Shown: one piece after another, positions 10,526 to 23,900 of the stretch
Numbering within the stretch: the first letter of the stretch is position 1
Layout of the letters: each line of letters opens with the position of its first letter
Assembly (NCBI GenBank): GCA_954871525.1
Contig: OX940861.1
Coordinates: forward strand, 41,615,201 to 41,679,200
Reading direction: 5' to 3'
Length of the DNA stretch: 64,000 bases
DNA from: Parietaria judaica
Taxonomy: Eukaryota; Streptophyta; Magnoliopsida; Rosales; Urticaceae
Notes under the pieces: model-generated
Database searches by the model: none
Seen by the model: the letters and a program-made list of their open reading frames with translations, nothing else
What the model was told of the DNA's origin: nothing
Made by a program: the position numbers and the translations under genes

Positions 10526-13402
10526 TCAGAAGTCCCTGTCGGGGAAGAGGACGGGGGCCACGAGAGACCAGACGTAGAGGCCGGCGGTGGCCCAGCAGGT
10601 GAGGATGCGGACCCACACGGACGGCCACCCGACGTCGACCAAATGGCCGCTCTCACCGACGGAGGTGGACCAGCCAGTGAGGAGCATGGCGGAGTACATG
10701 CTCGCCAGCGAGAATATGAGGTGGAAGAACGAGTACGAGTAGCTCACCGGCTTCGACTTCTCTCTCTCGTCTTCCTCCTCCACCTTGTCCAATGGAAGCA
10801 GCGGCTTCCCACCACCGGATCGGGGTGAGCTGGGCGGGGAGAGGAGAGTAGTGGAAGATCCTGCACGCACGGCCGAATACACGACAGATAAAACAGTGGT
10901 ACACAGACCGAGAGTAAGCGTTCCGGTTGACACGGCTTTGGAGTGGTTGTGGAGTCCGTTGCACTCGTAATCCCGGGGTTCACTGGCAAGAGCGCTGTAG
11001 CAGAGGTATGTGCAGTATAGAGATATCACCGCTGCTGGTAAAATGCTGCCACTCACCTGTTTCGTCATATAAAAGGCAGTCAAACCAAAAGACCTAAACT
11101 AACTCCACATAATTAAAAATATAAAACATAACTAATGGCAAAACAGTCATAAACATGATAAAAATACGTGAGACGCCACATTAACAAGGCAATGAACCAA
11201 GAAACAAAGATCATTAGTTGAAATATAGCTATTTTATTATTAACGAGGCAATGAACAACTAGACCCGAAACTAGGAAATAATTTTTATTTTTTCTTGAGT
11301 CAATAGGGTTATTAGGTCAGGATTTCTATTCTTATATATATATATATATATATATATAATTATATATATATATGTGTATTATATATTAGCCGTCATGTTT
11401 GATAAGTGGAATTTCCTATTGAACGTCTTTGAGAGAGTTTTCCTGGTCTAACTCTCAAATTAGATGCCAAGTTTAGTTAATCAATAGAGTATTTATATTC
11501 CTCTTGGATTTCTACTCAAAGGTCCTATCACTATCACGGTGTCTCGAGATAAAGATACATATTTCTAATTCTCTCAAACTTAATAATATACATGTTATTT
11601 TACTATATTTAGCATTATAAGCACGTTGAAGCAATCAAACAAACTGATATAAAACATTAGGGTTAAAACAACAATCTTTTTTTTTTTTAAAGAAACATAA
11701 GGTTAAAACAACAATCAATACCAATAATCATGCAGTAAAGTTATAACCCCGTAACAGAATGGTTTATTGATAAGCTAATAGAATTGGAACATCCCAAGAG
11801 ATTATTATGTATGTGTCTTTGAAACTTACAGAAGGATGCAGTGCGATAATGGCAAAGACAAATACGGACATCAGTGTGATGACAATGAAAAAGGTGTTGA
11901 GGCCACAGTCTTGTCCAGAAGGTGTGAACCAGTGGAAGAGAAACCCGGAAAAGACGAGGCTTGCCACATAACAGAAAAGTGAAACAACAAATAGTGCAAT
12001 ATACCTGTATAGAGAGCAAGGCATAGGAAACAAGTTAGAATCTGGTTTCGGTAACGTATGTGATTTAAAACATAGAAAGAGAGAAAAATAAATAATAAAA
12101 ATCCAAAATAAACTAACCAGAACCGCTCGTCGTAGCCAACCCATGTGTCATTCCATCTGTGGACAAAATCCAATAGAAGAACGACTTGCACTAGAAGGAA
12201 AAACCCGGAGCCGAACTTTGAAATTGACTCTGAAGGAAAGAAAAAGTTATGAATCGACTAATTAAGATACACAAACTTTTCTCAGTAGTTAGTAATTGAT
12301 AATATATTATATATCCAGTTCTTCCAACCTAGAACTCTAATATTGACCCTAGAGTTGTAGCCATGCCTTGGCCATTCGAGTAAAGTATAAACAAGGCACA
12401 GCCAGTAACGAAGTGGAAAAATACGAAATATAATACAATTCAATCAACAGAAAATCGATGTATCTTCTCCTCGAGACAAACTAAAGTCAAGGTAGTTTAA
12501 TATTGAAGCACTAGGAATGGCAAGAAGGGCGTATATGTAAAATAAGAGTTCGAAGTTGATCACAATCACATCATCATAAAAATTGATCAAAAGCTCTACG
12601 AGGAAACAGTAGATAATAGTATAATAACAAGCCCCAAAAAGAAAGCGCTTACCGTAAAAAGTGATAATCTCGTTCGGTAGGAAGAACATAAAGATGACCA
12701 GGACAAACCAGCAAATGACTTTCATCATCCATCCACCATGGTGGATACCGTCACGAGGGTCTCGCTGAGTTTTCACGCCAACCATTAAAGTTGCCAGAAT
12801 GGTGAAGAAGAGAAAGTTCCCCAAGCTAACACGTAACACCGCATCTGTCTCGAACCACTCTCTGCTGGGCGTCTTGTGAAAAGAGTTGATCCCTGCATCA
12901 ACAGACAACATGTTTAAGAAAATATAATGAACTCCTTCGTGATCATCGAAACCCTAGATTAAAATTTGACCAAGAACATGATCATCAAACATCAAACTAG
13001 CAATCACTAAACAAACTTACAAAAGGGTTACATGAATTACAAGATTAACTTCACATATCTTTCGACCCAATTTCCAAAAACGAAATTCCAAACAACCCAG
13101 TTGATTGGAGCTGATAAAAACCTAGATATTCCATCAAAACTATCATCAAATTCTTCTTCACGGAAGTACAGCACGGCGCGTACGCAACAAAAACAGAAAG
13201 ATAGGGCGAGGAATTTACAGGGGAGCTTCTCCATGAGAGGAGCGGCGACCTCGCGCAGGATCCAGGAGACGATGAGGGAGAGCGCGAAGAGGCCGCAGTA
13301 GGCGATGCGCGCCGACCGGCGGCTGATCGACGAGACCACCGTCCGGCACGCGTCGCACGCGCACCCCGCGCAGCACGAGGCCAGGCACGTCGCAGCAAAC
13401 AT
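10526..13402 (-). CDS. SERINC/TMS1 family multipass membrane protein
   Basis: Serine incorporator family members are multipass membrane proteins; a role in serine-lipid metabolism was proposed for animal and yeast members, and the plant role is poorly defined. Five exons give 413 aa: 13219-13402, 12653-12892, 12118-12229, 11830-12004 and 10526-11056. All introns are GT-AG and in frame. The ATG at 13402 opens a Cys-rich start (MFAATCLASCCAGCACDACR) typical of the family. Hydrophobic segments follow in each exon (for example GLFALSLIVSWIL, VICWFVLVIFMFFLP, YIALFVVSLFCYVASLVF, FFIVITLMSVFVFAII, AAVISLYCTYLCYSAL). Family signatures include DPRDGIHHGGW, WNDTWVGYDERFW and PSGQDCGLNTFF. A charged loop (DKVEEEDEREKSK) precedes the last two helices. 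It ends APVLFPDRDF. The length is normal and I see no lesions. Confidence 0.94.
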
Positions 13403-14284
13403 CTTCTCCGGTCACCGGAATTCGGAATCCGAGCTTGGCGATTCGATCAGAGGGAGGATTTCAGGTTTCGTGATTGATAGGATTGCGTTCTTTTGCTCTC
13501 TCCTACTTTATCAGCGATTTTGACGATTTCCACTTCGCGAGTCGACACGACTCGGTGAGTCGAGCCCAGTCGACTCGGTGACTCGTGTCTCATTGGGCCA
13601 GGCCCATTGGGCTGAGCTCAAAGGCATTTAAACGAAGTACTTGATGATTAATTTAGAGTTTTTTTTTTTTCTCCAACTTAATGACATTTTTAATTTAAAT
13701 AGTTCGGACTTCGGCGGCTATAAATTTATTAAAAATATTTTTTTTTCTTAACCACTTATAATATAATAATTTAACTAATTCGGGCTTACCGAATCACTAG
13801 TCATCATCTTACGTTATTCTCCTCTGATTCTCCCTTTTAATGTTCTTTTTTGTATTATTATTAAAAAATGCATAACTTTCTATTACAGTTTTTTTACTTA
13901 GTTGTAACTTGTAATATTAATACTAATAAAAATATTAAAAAAAATTATTCTAAATATTTTATTATTATATAATTTAAAAAAATTCTTTATATTACATAAT
14001 ATAATACTTTGTTGTATATATTCTATATAGCTATTTGATTATTCAATTAAATAATTTTAATTTCATTAATCGATTTCAAAGTTCGCTAACTGATTTCAAC
14101 ATTCTCTGATTTTAATTTTAGTTTCATAATGAAATAATCAATCACAACATTTAACGTTTCAAGTATAATTAAATAATTTTTTAATTTATTAGTTTTAATT
14201 TTATAATTAATAATTATTGGTCACTTTCGTAAATTATTAATTTAATTTTATTACTCAATTATCCTTTATTTAATAACATTATAA

Positions 14285-15715
14285 CCAAGGTTCAAAACTA
14301 TTATTTTTGCTGATAAATCGATTGCCGTTTTCGATGATTATCGACGGATTTTCGAGGATACTACTAAAATTGTGGTTTATCGTCAAGGAATTGATTTTCG
14401 CGATAATCGAGCGATTAATCGCTGAAAACCATTTCTCGGTAACTTATCTCCTCTAATCGTTGTCGTTTTATACTTTTCGCGATTTTTCGATTCGAAAATC
14501 AAGTCATTTATTGAGCAAAGATTTCAAGTGTATTTTTTCTAAAAGCTTGTTACTTTTCGGTCAAAAACGATAAGTCAACCCAAGTATGGTTTTTTCTTTT
14601 CGCGACAAAAGTTTCAACTTCTTTAATTTCAGAATTTAAAGGTATTTTTTGGTTTTTTTTTTTAATGTATCTTGAGTGTTTTGAAGTTTAAATGTTGTAT
14701 ATGTATGAATCATGTCAAATTTTCAAAATTGTTATTGTCACAATTAGGTTTTGAATCAAATGTTATTGTTGAAAATGATTTTTGTAGGTTTATTAAGGAA
14801 TATGGATGCATTATAATAGTTTGTGTGATTTTTTTTTTTTTTTGCAGATTTGGGGGTGATTTTAGTGTTTGTCCAAATTGTTATATAATTGCGAGAAAAG
14901 TATTTATTTTTCGGAAATTGTTGAACTTGAGCTATATTTTTAATATTTTTTTTTTGTAATTTCATTATTTGGCAATGTAAATAATTAGGAAACTATGAGT
15001 TTGAAATAACTATTTTTTTTTTTGCAATTTGACGTTTTTCTGAATTGTCCAATTATTGCGGCAAAAGTACATATGTTTTAAAAATTGGTTAATTGAGCTA
15101 GTTAATATACTTTTTTTGGTGTAATTTCATTTTATAATATTGTATATAATTCATAAATTGTGATGTCGACATAATTTGTTTTGTAATTTGACATTTTCCA
15201 ATTATTGAGGCAAAAGTACACATTTTTAAGAAATTGGTTAAATTGAGCTAGTTCTTCAATTTTTTCGATACAACTTCAAGCGGGCAGATTTTATATAATT
15301 GATAATTGGTGATTTTAAAATATATTATTTTAGTAAAATATGACTTTGACTCTTTCCAAAATTTATCATATAAGCATATTTTATTTAATAGTAAATAATT
15401 AAAGAGAACATTTTGACTTACAAGTTACAACGTATAATTTGTAAATAATAATTGTTATTATAATTTATTTATTTTATTGGTTTTCCATCGATAAATCCAT
15501 CGATAACTGATTAATCCATCGATAAGTTTCGATAACGGCAAACGATAATTTTTATAGGTTTTTCATCGATAAATCCATCGGTAAACGATTACTCCATCGA
15601 TAATGGCAAACGATTTTTCGGCAAAAACAACATTCAAATCCTTGCTTATCGTTACTGATACTTATCGATGGATTATCAACACTTATCGAGGATTATTGAT
15701 GAAAAACCGCAAAAA
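14285..15715. repeat. ATCGATAA-rich degenerate repeat, probably a decayed transposon
   Basis: It begins CCAAGGTTCAAAACTATT, like the left end of the MITE at 16,721 (CCAAGGTTCTAAATATC). It carries repeated ATCGATAA and TCGAGGAT motifs at both ends (14.29-14.6 and 15.48-15.71 kb). Related motifs reappear at 17,560-17,735, where the sequence ends in TTTAAACCTTG, so the original element may span to about 17.73 kb around the nested MITE. I could not find a matching target duplication. Confidence 0.35.
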
Positions 15716-15983
15716 TATTTTTAAGAATATATTTACTAAGTTTACATATGTAAATAAAATACAGTCTCGCTCTCATATATATAAATACTCAAATAAAATC
15801 ATGTCATACTTAAACAAATGTAAATAAAATCATGTCATGTTCAAACATAAGAAAATAAAAACAAGATCAAAAGATACTACGTAATTTGATAATATACATA
15901 ATTTACTATTTGGCTTTGTGGAGAAGTCCCACATGGATCCTATAGAAATGAATGAAAAATATACATTTGTTTGGATTTAAAAA

Positions 15984-16034
15984 GTCCCACATAGAACAAA
16001 TACAAATATAATAATAATATTGCTAGTATATAAA
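15984..16034 (+). promoter_or_regulatory. snRNA-type USE plus TATA arrangement (tentative)
   Basis: GTCCCACATAG at 15984-15994 resembles the plant snRNA upstream element RTCCCACATCG. It is followed about 32 bases later by TATATAAA (16027-16034), near the spacing known for Pol II snRNA genes. A second TCCCACAT copy lies near 15,928. No known snRNA 5' sequence follows, so this could also be a repeat-borne motif. Confidence 0.25.
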
Positions 16035-16194
16035 TAGCAATCTTCGTGTCCAAACCCAGGCAACTCAACATTTGACATGGAGTATTTGCCGATGGCTACT
16101 GGCAAGACTTATAACGAAAATTCTAACATTGATTGAAACTCTCACTTTGAACTCTAACGGCTCTAAACAACAGTTTAATTATAAACAAATATAA

Positions 16195-16386
16195 GATAAT
16201 CCCTCCCGTGAACCACGAGAGGCATTGCAGCGTGTCTTTCCTCATCCACCGAAGATCGTTGACGAGTCATACAAGTTGTCCACAACCGGAAATCTCCCAA
16301 CAACAAATAGAAGCCTGATACCGCGATATATAATTATAGCTAGGTATCTCGAAGCTGCTTCTGAGAGGACGAATCTTATGAGATAA
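16195..16386 (+). other. Short open frame of unknown origin
   Basis: A 63-codon frame runs from just after a TAA to the TAA at 16384-16386, with no start ATG. It reads, in part, REPREALQRVFPHPP and IARYLEAASERTNLMR. The composition is protein-like in the middle of AT-rich DNA and follows the TATA box at 16,027 by about 160 bases. I do not recognise the family. It may be a fragment of a captured gene or of a decayed transposase. Confidence 0.25.
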
Positions 16387-16720
16387 TCAAATGCGGGATG
16401 CAAAAAGATTCCTTGTGTCAAAAGAAAAAAATTAATCCCATGTATTTATGCTTGTGTTTGGAACATATATTACACTGAACGGACAATGACTATTTATATA
16501 TACATTAACATATGATATGCTTCAAATATACGGATGGCCAAGCTTCAAATGCTTCTTCTCAGTCAAATATATACGGACAATGCTTCTATATATATATATA
16601 TATATAATATTTCCAGGACAGATATAGGGATTAATACAAAATATGTGAGCATAACAGACATCAATGATTATAAATAGTCGTTTAATGGCCCCGTAGTCCA
16701 AAAGTATTAGTATGTATAAA

Positions 16721-17299
16721 CCAAGGTTCTAAATATCGATATCGATATCGTTTCGCACTCTCCAATTTACGGATATATCGCTTGCCGACGGGTATGCCGA
16801 TGGATAAATCCGAAGAAAAAGATATATCGCTTGCCGAGAATATCGCATAATTTCGCGGATATATCGCATGCCGATCAAAATATCGGCGGATATTTCCAAA
16901 AATATTTTTATTATTTCAATCATATTTTTATATAGTTTCTAAATTACCAATTTAATAAATATGACACGTAGTTATAGCCTAGAAAACACTCATAAATCAT
17001 AATATAACACAAACATATAACATAAAAGTCATACCTCGTAACATAATGTCGACATAGCATAAAATAAGTTAGACATTATAATAAAGTCATAGAGTACAAA
17101 CATAAATATGAAGCACGATTTTAAATGCTGATATCGATGTCGTTTCGCACTCTCTATTATACGGATATATCGACGCTTGCCGACAGATAAATGGGAATAA
17201 ATGGATATATCGATTTTCTACGAATATCGTATCGCACTTCTCATTTTCTGGGCACGTCGTGGATATATCGAGGACATATCCGGATATTTAAAACCATGG
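16721..17299. mobile_element. 579-bp MITE with CCAWGGTT ends and TATAAA TSD
   Basis: The left end is CCAAGGTTCTAAATATCG; the complement of the right end is CCATGGTTTTAAATATCC. These inverted ends match at nearly all of the first 18 positions. TATAAA flanks both sides (16715-16720 and 17300-17305). The interior is filled with GGATATATCG and GATATCG motifs and two copies of a CGTTTCGCACTCTC block (16.75 and 17.14 kb). It has no coding capacity, and its superfamily is uncertain. Confidence 0.7.
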
Positions 17300-17924
17300 T
17301 ATAAACTAGAATACGAAAATGCATAAAAGTAACTCTCCAAAGAACATAGTAACGTGATAGACCTCTTTTAGTCTACATGCGCAGAGTAAGGGACAAGAAA
17401 GAAAATAGTGGCTAATTAGGGGCGGTTTATATTTATGCCTTATTTATGTTATTCAGTTATTGTCATTTATTTGGGTTGAATGTATTTTTGTCTAAGATTG
17501 TTAAAATGAAAAGTGCAAAATTTCTCGAAAAGTATCTATTTTTTTTGTTATTTTTATATTGTTTTTATGGATAATCGTTTGTCAAGAAGCTTGTCGATTT
17601 TCGACAAAAATCATGGAAAAGTACCAAAACGTCAACTATTTGCATGAAATATTTACTAATGACTATCGGCAAGACTGATAATCGACGATTATCGAGGATA
17701 ATGGACGAAAATTTAAACCTTGATGAAAATCACTTTAATAAGGTAAGGAATAGGTCTATAACTACTACATTATTAATGTAGTAGTTATGAAATAGTAGAT
17801 TTAATTATGAAGAGGCTAATAGTTTTAGCTTTGATTGTTTCTTCTTTCTTCTGCCAAAGTATATTGTAAAGCTGACTGATAACGAATATTGACTTGATTG
17901 AAAGCTTCTGAGAGAGAGAGAGCC

Positions 17925-20900
17925 ATGGGTATCGGCGATGATGGCGAATTGCAAGAAGAACTCTTCGACGTTCTCACTCAAACTGGCCAGAAAACTGGTT
18001 TCTCCAAGCCCAGGCAAGCCCGCAACTTTTTTCAAGAATCACTTTGATCACTGGTTCAATTTTTGTATGAATCAATGGTTCATTTCAAGGATGAAGTATG
18101 AGCGTTGATAATTATCGAGCTTTCGCTCGATTGACGAAGAAAGCAGCTACTTCGAAATTGAATATGATTGAAAAGCCAATCCGATTGTCTGAAATTGCGC
18201 ATGTCGATGCTTCGATTAAGTGTTTAAAGCTGTGTGTGTGTGTGTGCAGAGGAGCTGTTCATCGCGACGGGGATTACCACCGCGCGGTTCACGTGTGGAT
18301 TTTCGCGGAGAAAACGCAGGAATTGCTCCTCCAACGGCGCTCCGACTGCAAGGATTCATGGGCTGGGCTGTGGGACATCTCCAGTGCCGGCCACATTTCC
18401 GCCGGAGACTCGTCACTCATCACGGCTCAGTAACTACGTTATTCAATTACTATTATTTACATTTTGCATTTCATTTTTCTTAACCGCTTGCTTAGAGGAG
18501 ACTGTTTCTGTTCCGAGTTTAAAACCGGTGATATTTCCCTAAACTCCAAGGGAATGTAAGCTAACTAAAAAGACATAAATGAACATAATTAAAATAGGAA
18601 CGAGTCATGTTCGGGATAAATACTTGCATTTTGTCCATATTCCTTACGGCATAGACTTATTTGAAGCGTGATGTTCGTTGTTTAGCAAACCTAATCGTGT
18701 TTATTCCACCGTTACTTTATAAGTCAGAAAACAATCTGCTAAGCTTACAGTACAGGGTAACCGGTGATATTATTTTAAATTCGATTACTTTTGCTCTTAC
18801 GCCCTTCAATTTCGTGGATGAGTTCATAAAACAATTTTGGTTTATGAGTTCATAATATTATTTTCGCTCGTTTACTTCCAGGAGGGAGCTTCAAGAAGAG
18901 CTTGGTGTAACCCTCCCAAAGGATGCATTTGAAATGCTTTTTGTCTTTCTTCAAGAGTCGTAAGTTGACTTAAACGTTTTTTAATGATATATCATTTTTA
19001 AGGTGTCATAATGGTCTTACATATAATAAATAGACGACTGTGTCGCTTATTTACACCTCGCATCTGAGTCTGCAAAGCTCACAATGCTCGCATTCTAGTT
19101 GTTACGTAAAATAGGAGGTGGAGGCAGGACTAAGTACTTCCTTAATTCACGGTCATGATTTGATTAGATCATTCGATATTGTATTTAACACATTTTTATA
19201 GGGTCACGAATGGGGGAAAGTTCATCAACAATGAATTCGATGATGTCTATTTGGTAACGACAATAGATCCCATTCCACTTGAGGCGTTTACGCTTCAGGT
19301 GAGCAGAAAATCTTGTCATCTTGTAACTATTTTTATTTTTGGCTTTAAAACTTCATTTCGCCTATTCAAATAGATGGTGTTTATGCAAATCGCTTCTTGG
19401 TTTGGAGCAATATGGAAGACTTATGACTCATCCATGTTAAATGTTACCGGTGTAATAACGGGTTAATTCCTTAATTTGAATAATGACAAGACTAATTGAA
19501 TCTTCAATTTTGTTTACCGATAGGAATCAGAAGTTTCTGCTGTTAAATATATATCTTACAAGGAGTATAAGAACTTACTTGCTAAAGGAGATCAACAATA
19601 TGTTCCATACGATGTGACTGAACAATATGGACAGCTTTTCGACATAATTGAACAGCGGTACGCCATTTATTCAGCAGTTGTAGCATAAAATATCAACAGG
19701 ATTTGCTGTAATCTGCAATTTAGTTACTCTATATCTATATTACACTGCACCAGAAGTTATAGGAAGAAATATATGCAAGGCATTTCGCAACTATCTAGCT
19801 AGACATAAAGAGTTGCTGAATCCTTTCTAAAGAAACCGGTGATTTTTTTTAATATACTTCGCAATTTTTCTAAAAAGAAAACACCTGATATATTCCACTA
19901 AACAATAGAAATGAAACAAATTACTTCTTATAATAATAATAATAATAATAAAAAAGATGTGCAGAATAGTGTAGTTTGCGTAAAGAAAATCCACGTTATC
20001 CGCATTTTATTCTACTAATGTTAAATTTGGAACCTTTTTTTTTGTTAGGTATGTTGAGAACTGTGAAGCTCGGAATATAAAGCTACAAAAGCAACTTCGT
20101 CGATATGCTCCCGTTTCTCTTGATGCAGAGGTTGTTTCTTTTAGCTACATGTTGCTTCTACTCAAATACGTGTTCCCTAAACTGAATATAATCACTAGAA
20201 TCAACAATATACTTGTTATTGTTATCAATCTTTTTTTAGGCTGATTATGCTGTTTTTAATTTAGTTATGTGGCAATGAGAGATGACCCTTCTCTATCCTT
20301 GTGTTCTAGTTGAGAGGGTTCACAGAAGCCGATAAGGAAGTTCTTGCTCTGCTAGTTGAAGCTGCAACAGTCATGGATGAAATATTCTATCTTCAGGTTG
20401 TATTATATACATATCTGCGCCTCATAAAAGTTGTTATTTTGGAATGCGTTTAGTGTTTCCTCTATCATTTCGGAACTACCTTCATTCATTTAAATTGTTA
20501 CGCTTTTTCAAATATGTAAGTGCGCCGTCATAACTATGTTTAAGTATGCTATAATCAGGTTTGGAACAGTAATCCTGATCTAAGAGATTGGCTGAAGAAC
20601 CATGCAGATGCATCAGAACTAGACAAATTCAAATGGGCGTATTATTTGATTAACAAAAGTCCATGGTAAACCTACTCCCAAGTATCTGATAGACCCGCTA
20701 CCATTACGTACCGAAGAAGGACGGGTACCTCGGTCATTTAGACAATGTGTTGAAGTCCCTTATGTCTTTTCCTATTTTTACTTTTATCACTAACTTTATT
20801 AATGGTAAATAGATTTAAGAAAATAATTTGACTTAAAGAAACAATTGGAGAGGTATGACTGTCTTCTCAAAGGAACGGCCTGTGATACGTTCATTGTAAT

Positions 20901-23900
20901 AAAGTGTTTGGGAAATTCATCTTAATGGTGAATTCCTGTTGGCTTGCGTGTTAATTTGATGCTTGGTTCTGAGACCTATCATATATTTTCTAGTGATTGT
21001 ATTTGTCAAACGTAAAACAAAATGCAACAGTGTGAATAACAGAAGAGAACTGTTTTATAAACGAAATAAAATCAGGCTTTGTCGTTACAGAGGTCCCAGT
21101 TTGAGTTATTCTCTCTTGCAACAGGTCTTCTCTGGACGAGAACGAAGCGTTTTTGACAACTGCAGATTCAGCTGTAAAGTTACTTCCTGAAGCCACAAAA
21201 TCAGTTGATGGGTGGAAAGGTCTTGAGTACAAAGCTGCATTTCCTTTACCGAAACCTCCCACTGCAAATTTCTACCCTTCGGATATGGACAAAACGGTAC
21301 AAACGAACAGGATTTTACAAATCCGTGAAACGTGATATAATCTTTGCTTCTTTGGAAGATGACGGTACGTATGTTTCTCATACAGGAATTCGAACTTTGG
21401 AAGGGCAGTTTGCCAGAATCCGAAAAACAAGACCCGACTGGCTTTTTCAATGTTATAAAACGGAAAAGTGAATTCAATACAGATGAAAATTCTGAGGATC
21501 GTCATGATCTGTATATGGTTCCATACGCTGAAGAGTATAGTCGTTTCCTCAAGAAGGCTTCAGACTTGCTTCATAAGGCTGGTGACCTCACCAGCTCAGC
21601 GAGGTATGATAATTAAGATGATTTCTTTTCTCACAGGATTGTTGATAACCATCTTCTTTACTGCTCGTACTATGATGTCGTCTTTACTTTCCGTGCATAT
21701 GCAGCTTGAAGAGATTTCTCCATGGTCGGGCTGATGCGTTCCTTTCGAACGACTACTATGACTCTGATATTGCATGGATGCAGTTGGTTAGTATATATGA
21801 ACTATATATTTATTATTTAATGTAAATAAAAGCTCATAAGTTTTGAAACATACATAAAATCATATTGTTGATTAGTATTTTTAATGATGTTTGGACATTT
21901 GTAGACACACTATCATTGGAATTTTATGCCTGATTATCTCCAATATCCCCCGTGTCATTCTTATTAGCCTTTTAATACAGGTTCTCTGTGAGAATGAACC
22001 ACACGTGCAATTATGGGTCTGAATGATTTAAATGTGGGCATAATAAAGTCCTTATAGACCATGTCCTAGTACTTTTTCCGTTTCTTATTCAATTTGTCAC
22101 GTGATTGAATTTATTTTTAGCCAAATCTGATGAACCTAAAATATACGATATATGTTATTGTTTGAGGAGTGAGATAATTTATGTTTCCGCTCTTCTTTGC
22201 CACCTTTTTGTAGGACTCGAAGATAGACATTACCATCGGTCCATATGAAACATACGAAGATACTCTGTTTGGTTACAAGGTATACATAATATAGTTACTT
22301 TTTTTTCTTGTTTTATTATGATTATTGCTTTTATTTCATTCTACCTTTTTTTTAACCTTCAACTTCTCTGAATGGCGCGTTCTTTTGCATGAGTAGATAG
22401 TTTTGTTAATTTCAGAATTCGTCCTACGAGTCAGTTATATGACAATTACTTAATATCTAGCTTTGTCACGTCAATGCATATTAGGCTACATTTGAAGCAT
22501 TTATCGGAATTCGCGATGATCAAGCAACCGCTCAATTAGAACTTTTCGGCAATAATTTGCAGGTACTGTTTACAGTTTATCTCCTTCTACTATTTAGGTC
22601 TTTATCACCTCCTAAAGGCCACATGAAGTCCTAAATTTTCAATAACGTTGTAGGTTTTGGAACGAAATCTCCCAATGGACGACGTGTACAAATCAGAAGA
22701 TGTAACTGCTGCTCCAATTAGGGTCATTCAACTCATATATAACGCGGGAGTAAGTCTATGATGCTCAATTTATGCAGTCTCTCACTAAGTTATATTATAG
22801 ATGAAGTAAATGATATTTCAGAAAAATGTTTATCCGTCTAAAGAAAATAGTAAATTCTGAATCAGGATGTAAAGGGCCCTCAAACCGTTGCTTTCAATCT
22901 ACCAAATGACGAGCGCATTGTGAAAGATCGAGGAACGTCCATGGTTATGCTCAAGAACATATCAGAGGCCAAGTACAGTAACACCTTTGCTTGACAATGG
23001 CCTGCTTTCTTCTCTGTCTCATACCAAATAATAATGTTTCAATTAATATTACGAAGTTGCTATTTCTAATATAGGTTCAAGCATATTCTTTTGCCTATAG
23101 CCGATGTTTGCATCAGTAAGGATCAACAGGAGCTCGTTGACTTTGACTCTTTCTTCACTCACACAATTTGCCACGAGTGCTGCCACGGGATTGGACCTCA
23201 TTCCATAATACTCCCCAACGGGGAAAAGTCTACTGTTAGATTGGTTAGTGATAGTTTCTTTAGCGCTTGATGCTTAGCATCTTTGGAATTGGTAAAGAAA
23301 CTTGGCAGGAGAGTGTTATATTCCCGGTATATCGATCTTGTCAACCCGGATCTATGACCAACAAACCCGTTTCCCTTATTGTCTTTACCCTAAATTCTAG
23401 AGAGAAACTAAGCTAATTTAACTTGACCGCTTTACCAAACTTCGCTTCCCATTTTCATTGCTCACTGCTCTTTAAATAAAAAACCATTACAACTTAATGG
23501 GCCGGACCGGACAGGACCTTGCAATTATAAACCCCAAAATCATATATAACATAAATGCAATTAAGTAGTTTAAATCGAAAAGACAATTAAAGACATAAGT
23601 AAATCAGAATTATATATGTATAATGTTAGGTCCGTAACAGATAGTTATACTATTCTGCGAAAGAAGCAAATATTTCAATCCAAGCTCGTTCTAGTTCATT
23701 TATCAATCAATTTTATGGAAAAAAAATAGAGCAAGTGTATTTTTTGTTGTTGTTGCAAATACCGGTTTATGACGTTGTTCCAAATTGTCTCTCTGTGCAG
23801 GAGCTTCAAGAACTTCACTCTGCTTTAGAAGAAGCAAAAGCTGATATTGTGGGCCTGTGGGCCTTAAGATTCCTGATTAAGGAGGTACGCGACTATTTAT

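Larger units (their letters stand above)
13403..17924. other. AT-rich intergenic region between SERINC and NUDT3 genes
   Basis: No gene is recognised in this 4.5-kb stretch. It contains poly-A/T tracts, blocks rich in ATCGATAA-type repeats (14.28-14.6, 15.48-15.72 and 17.56-17.74 kb), one well-bounded MITE (16,721-17,299), a pair of TCCCACAT motifs with a TATA box near 16.0 kb, and one short unexplained open frame at 16,195-16,386. Confidence 0.7.

Noticed and set aside
10526..10990. Several overlapping open frames on both strands within the last SERINC exon
   Set aside because: They are shadows of the GC-rich SERINC coding frame; only the frame continuous with upstream exons has family motifs.
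14672..14959. 95-codon plus-strand open frame
   Set aside because: It is Phe/Ile/Cys-rich low-complexity translation of AT-rich DNA, with no motif and no splice context.
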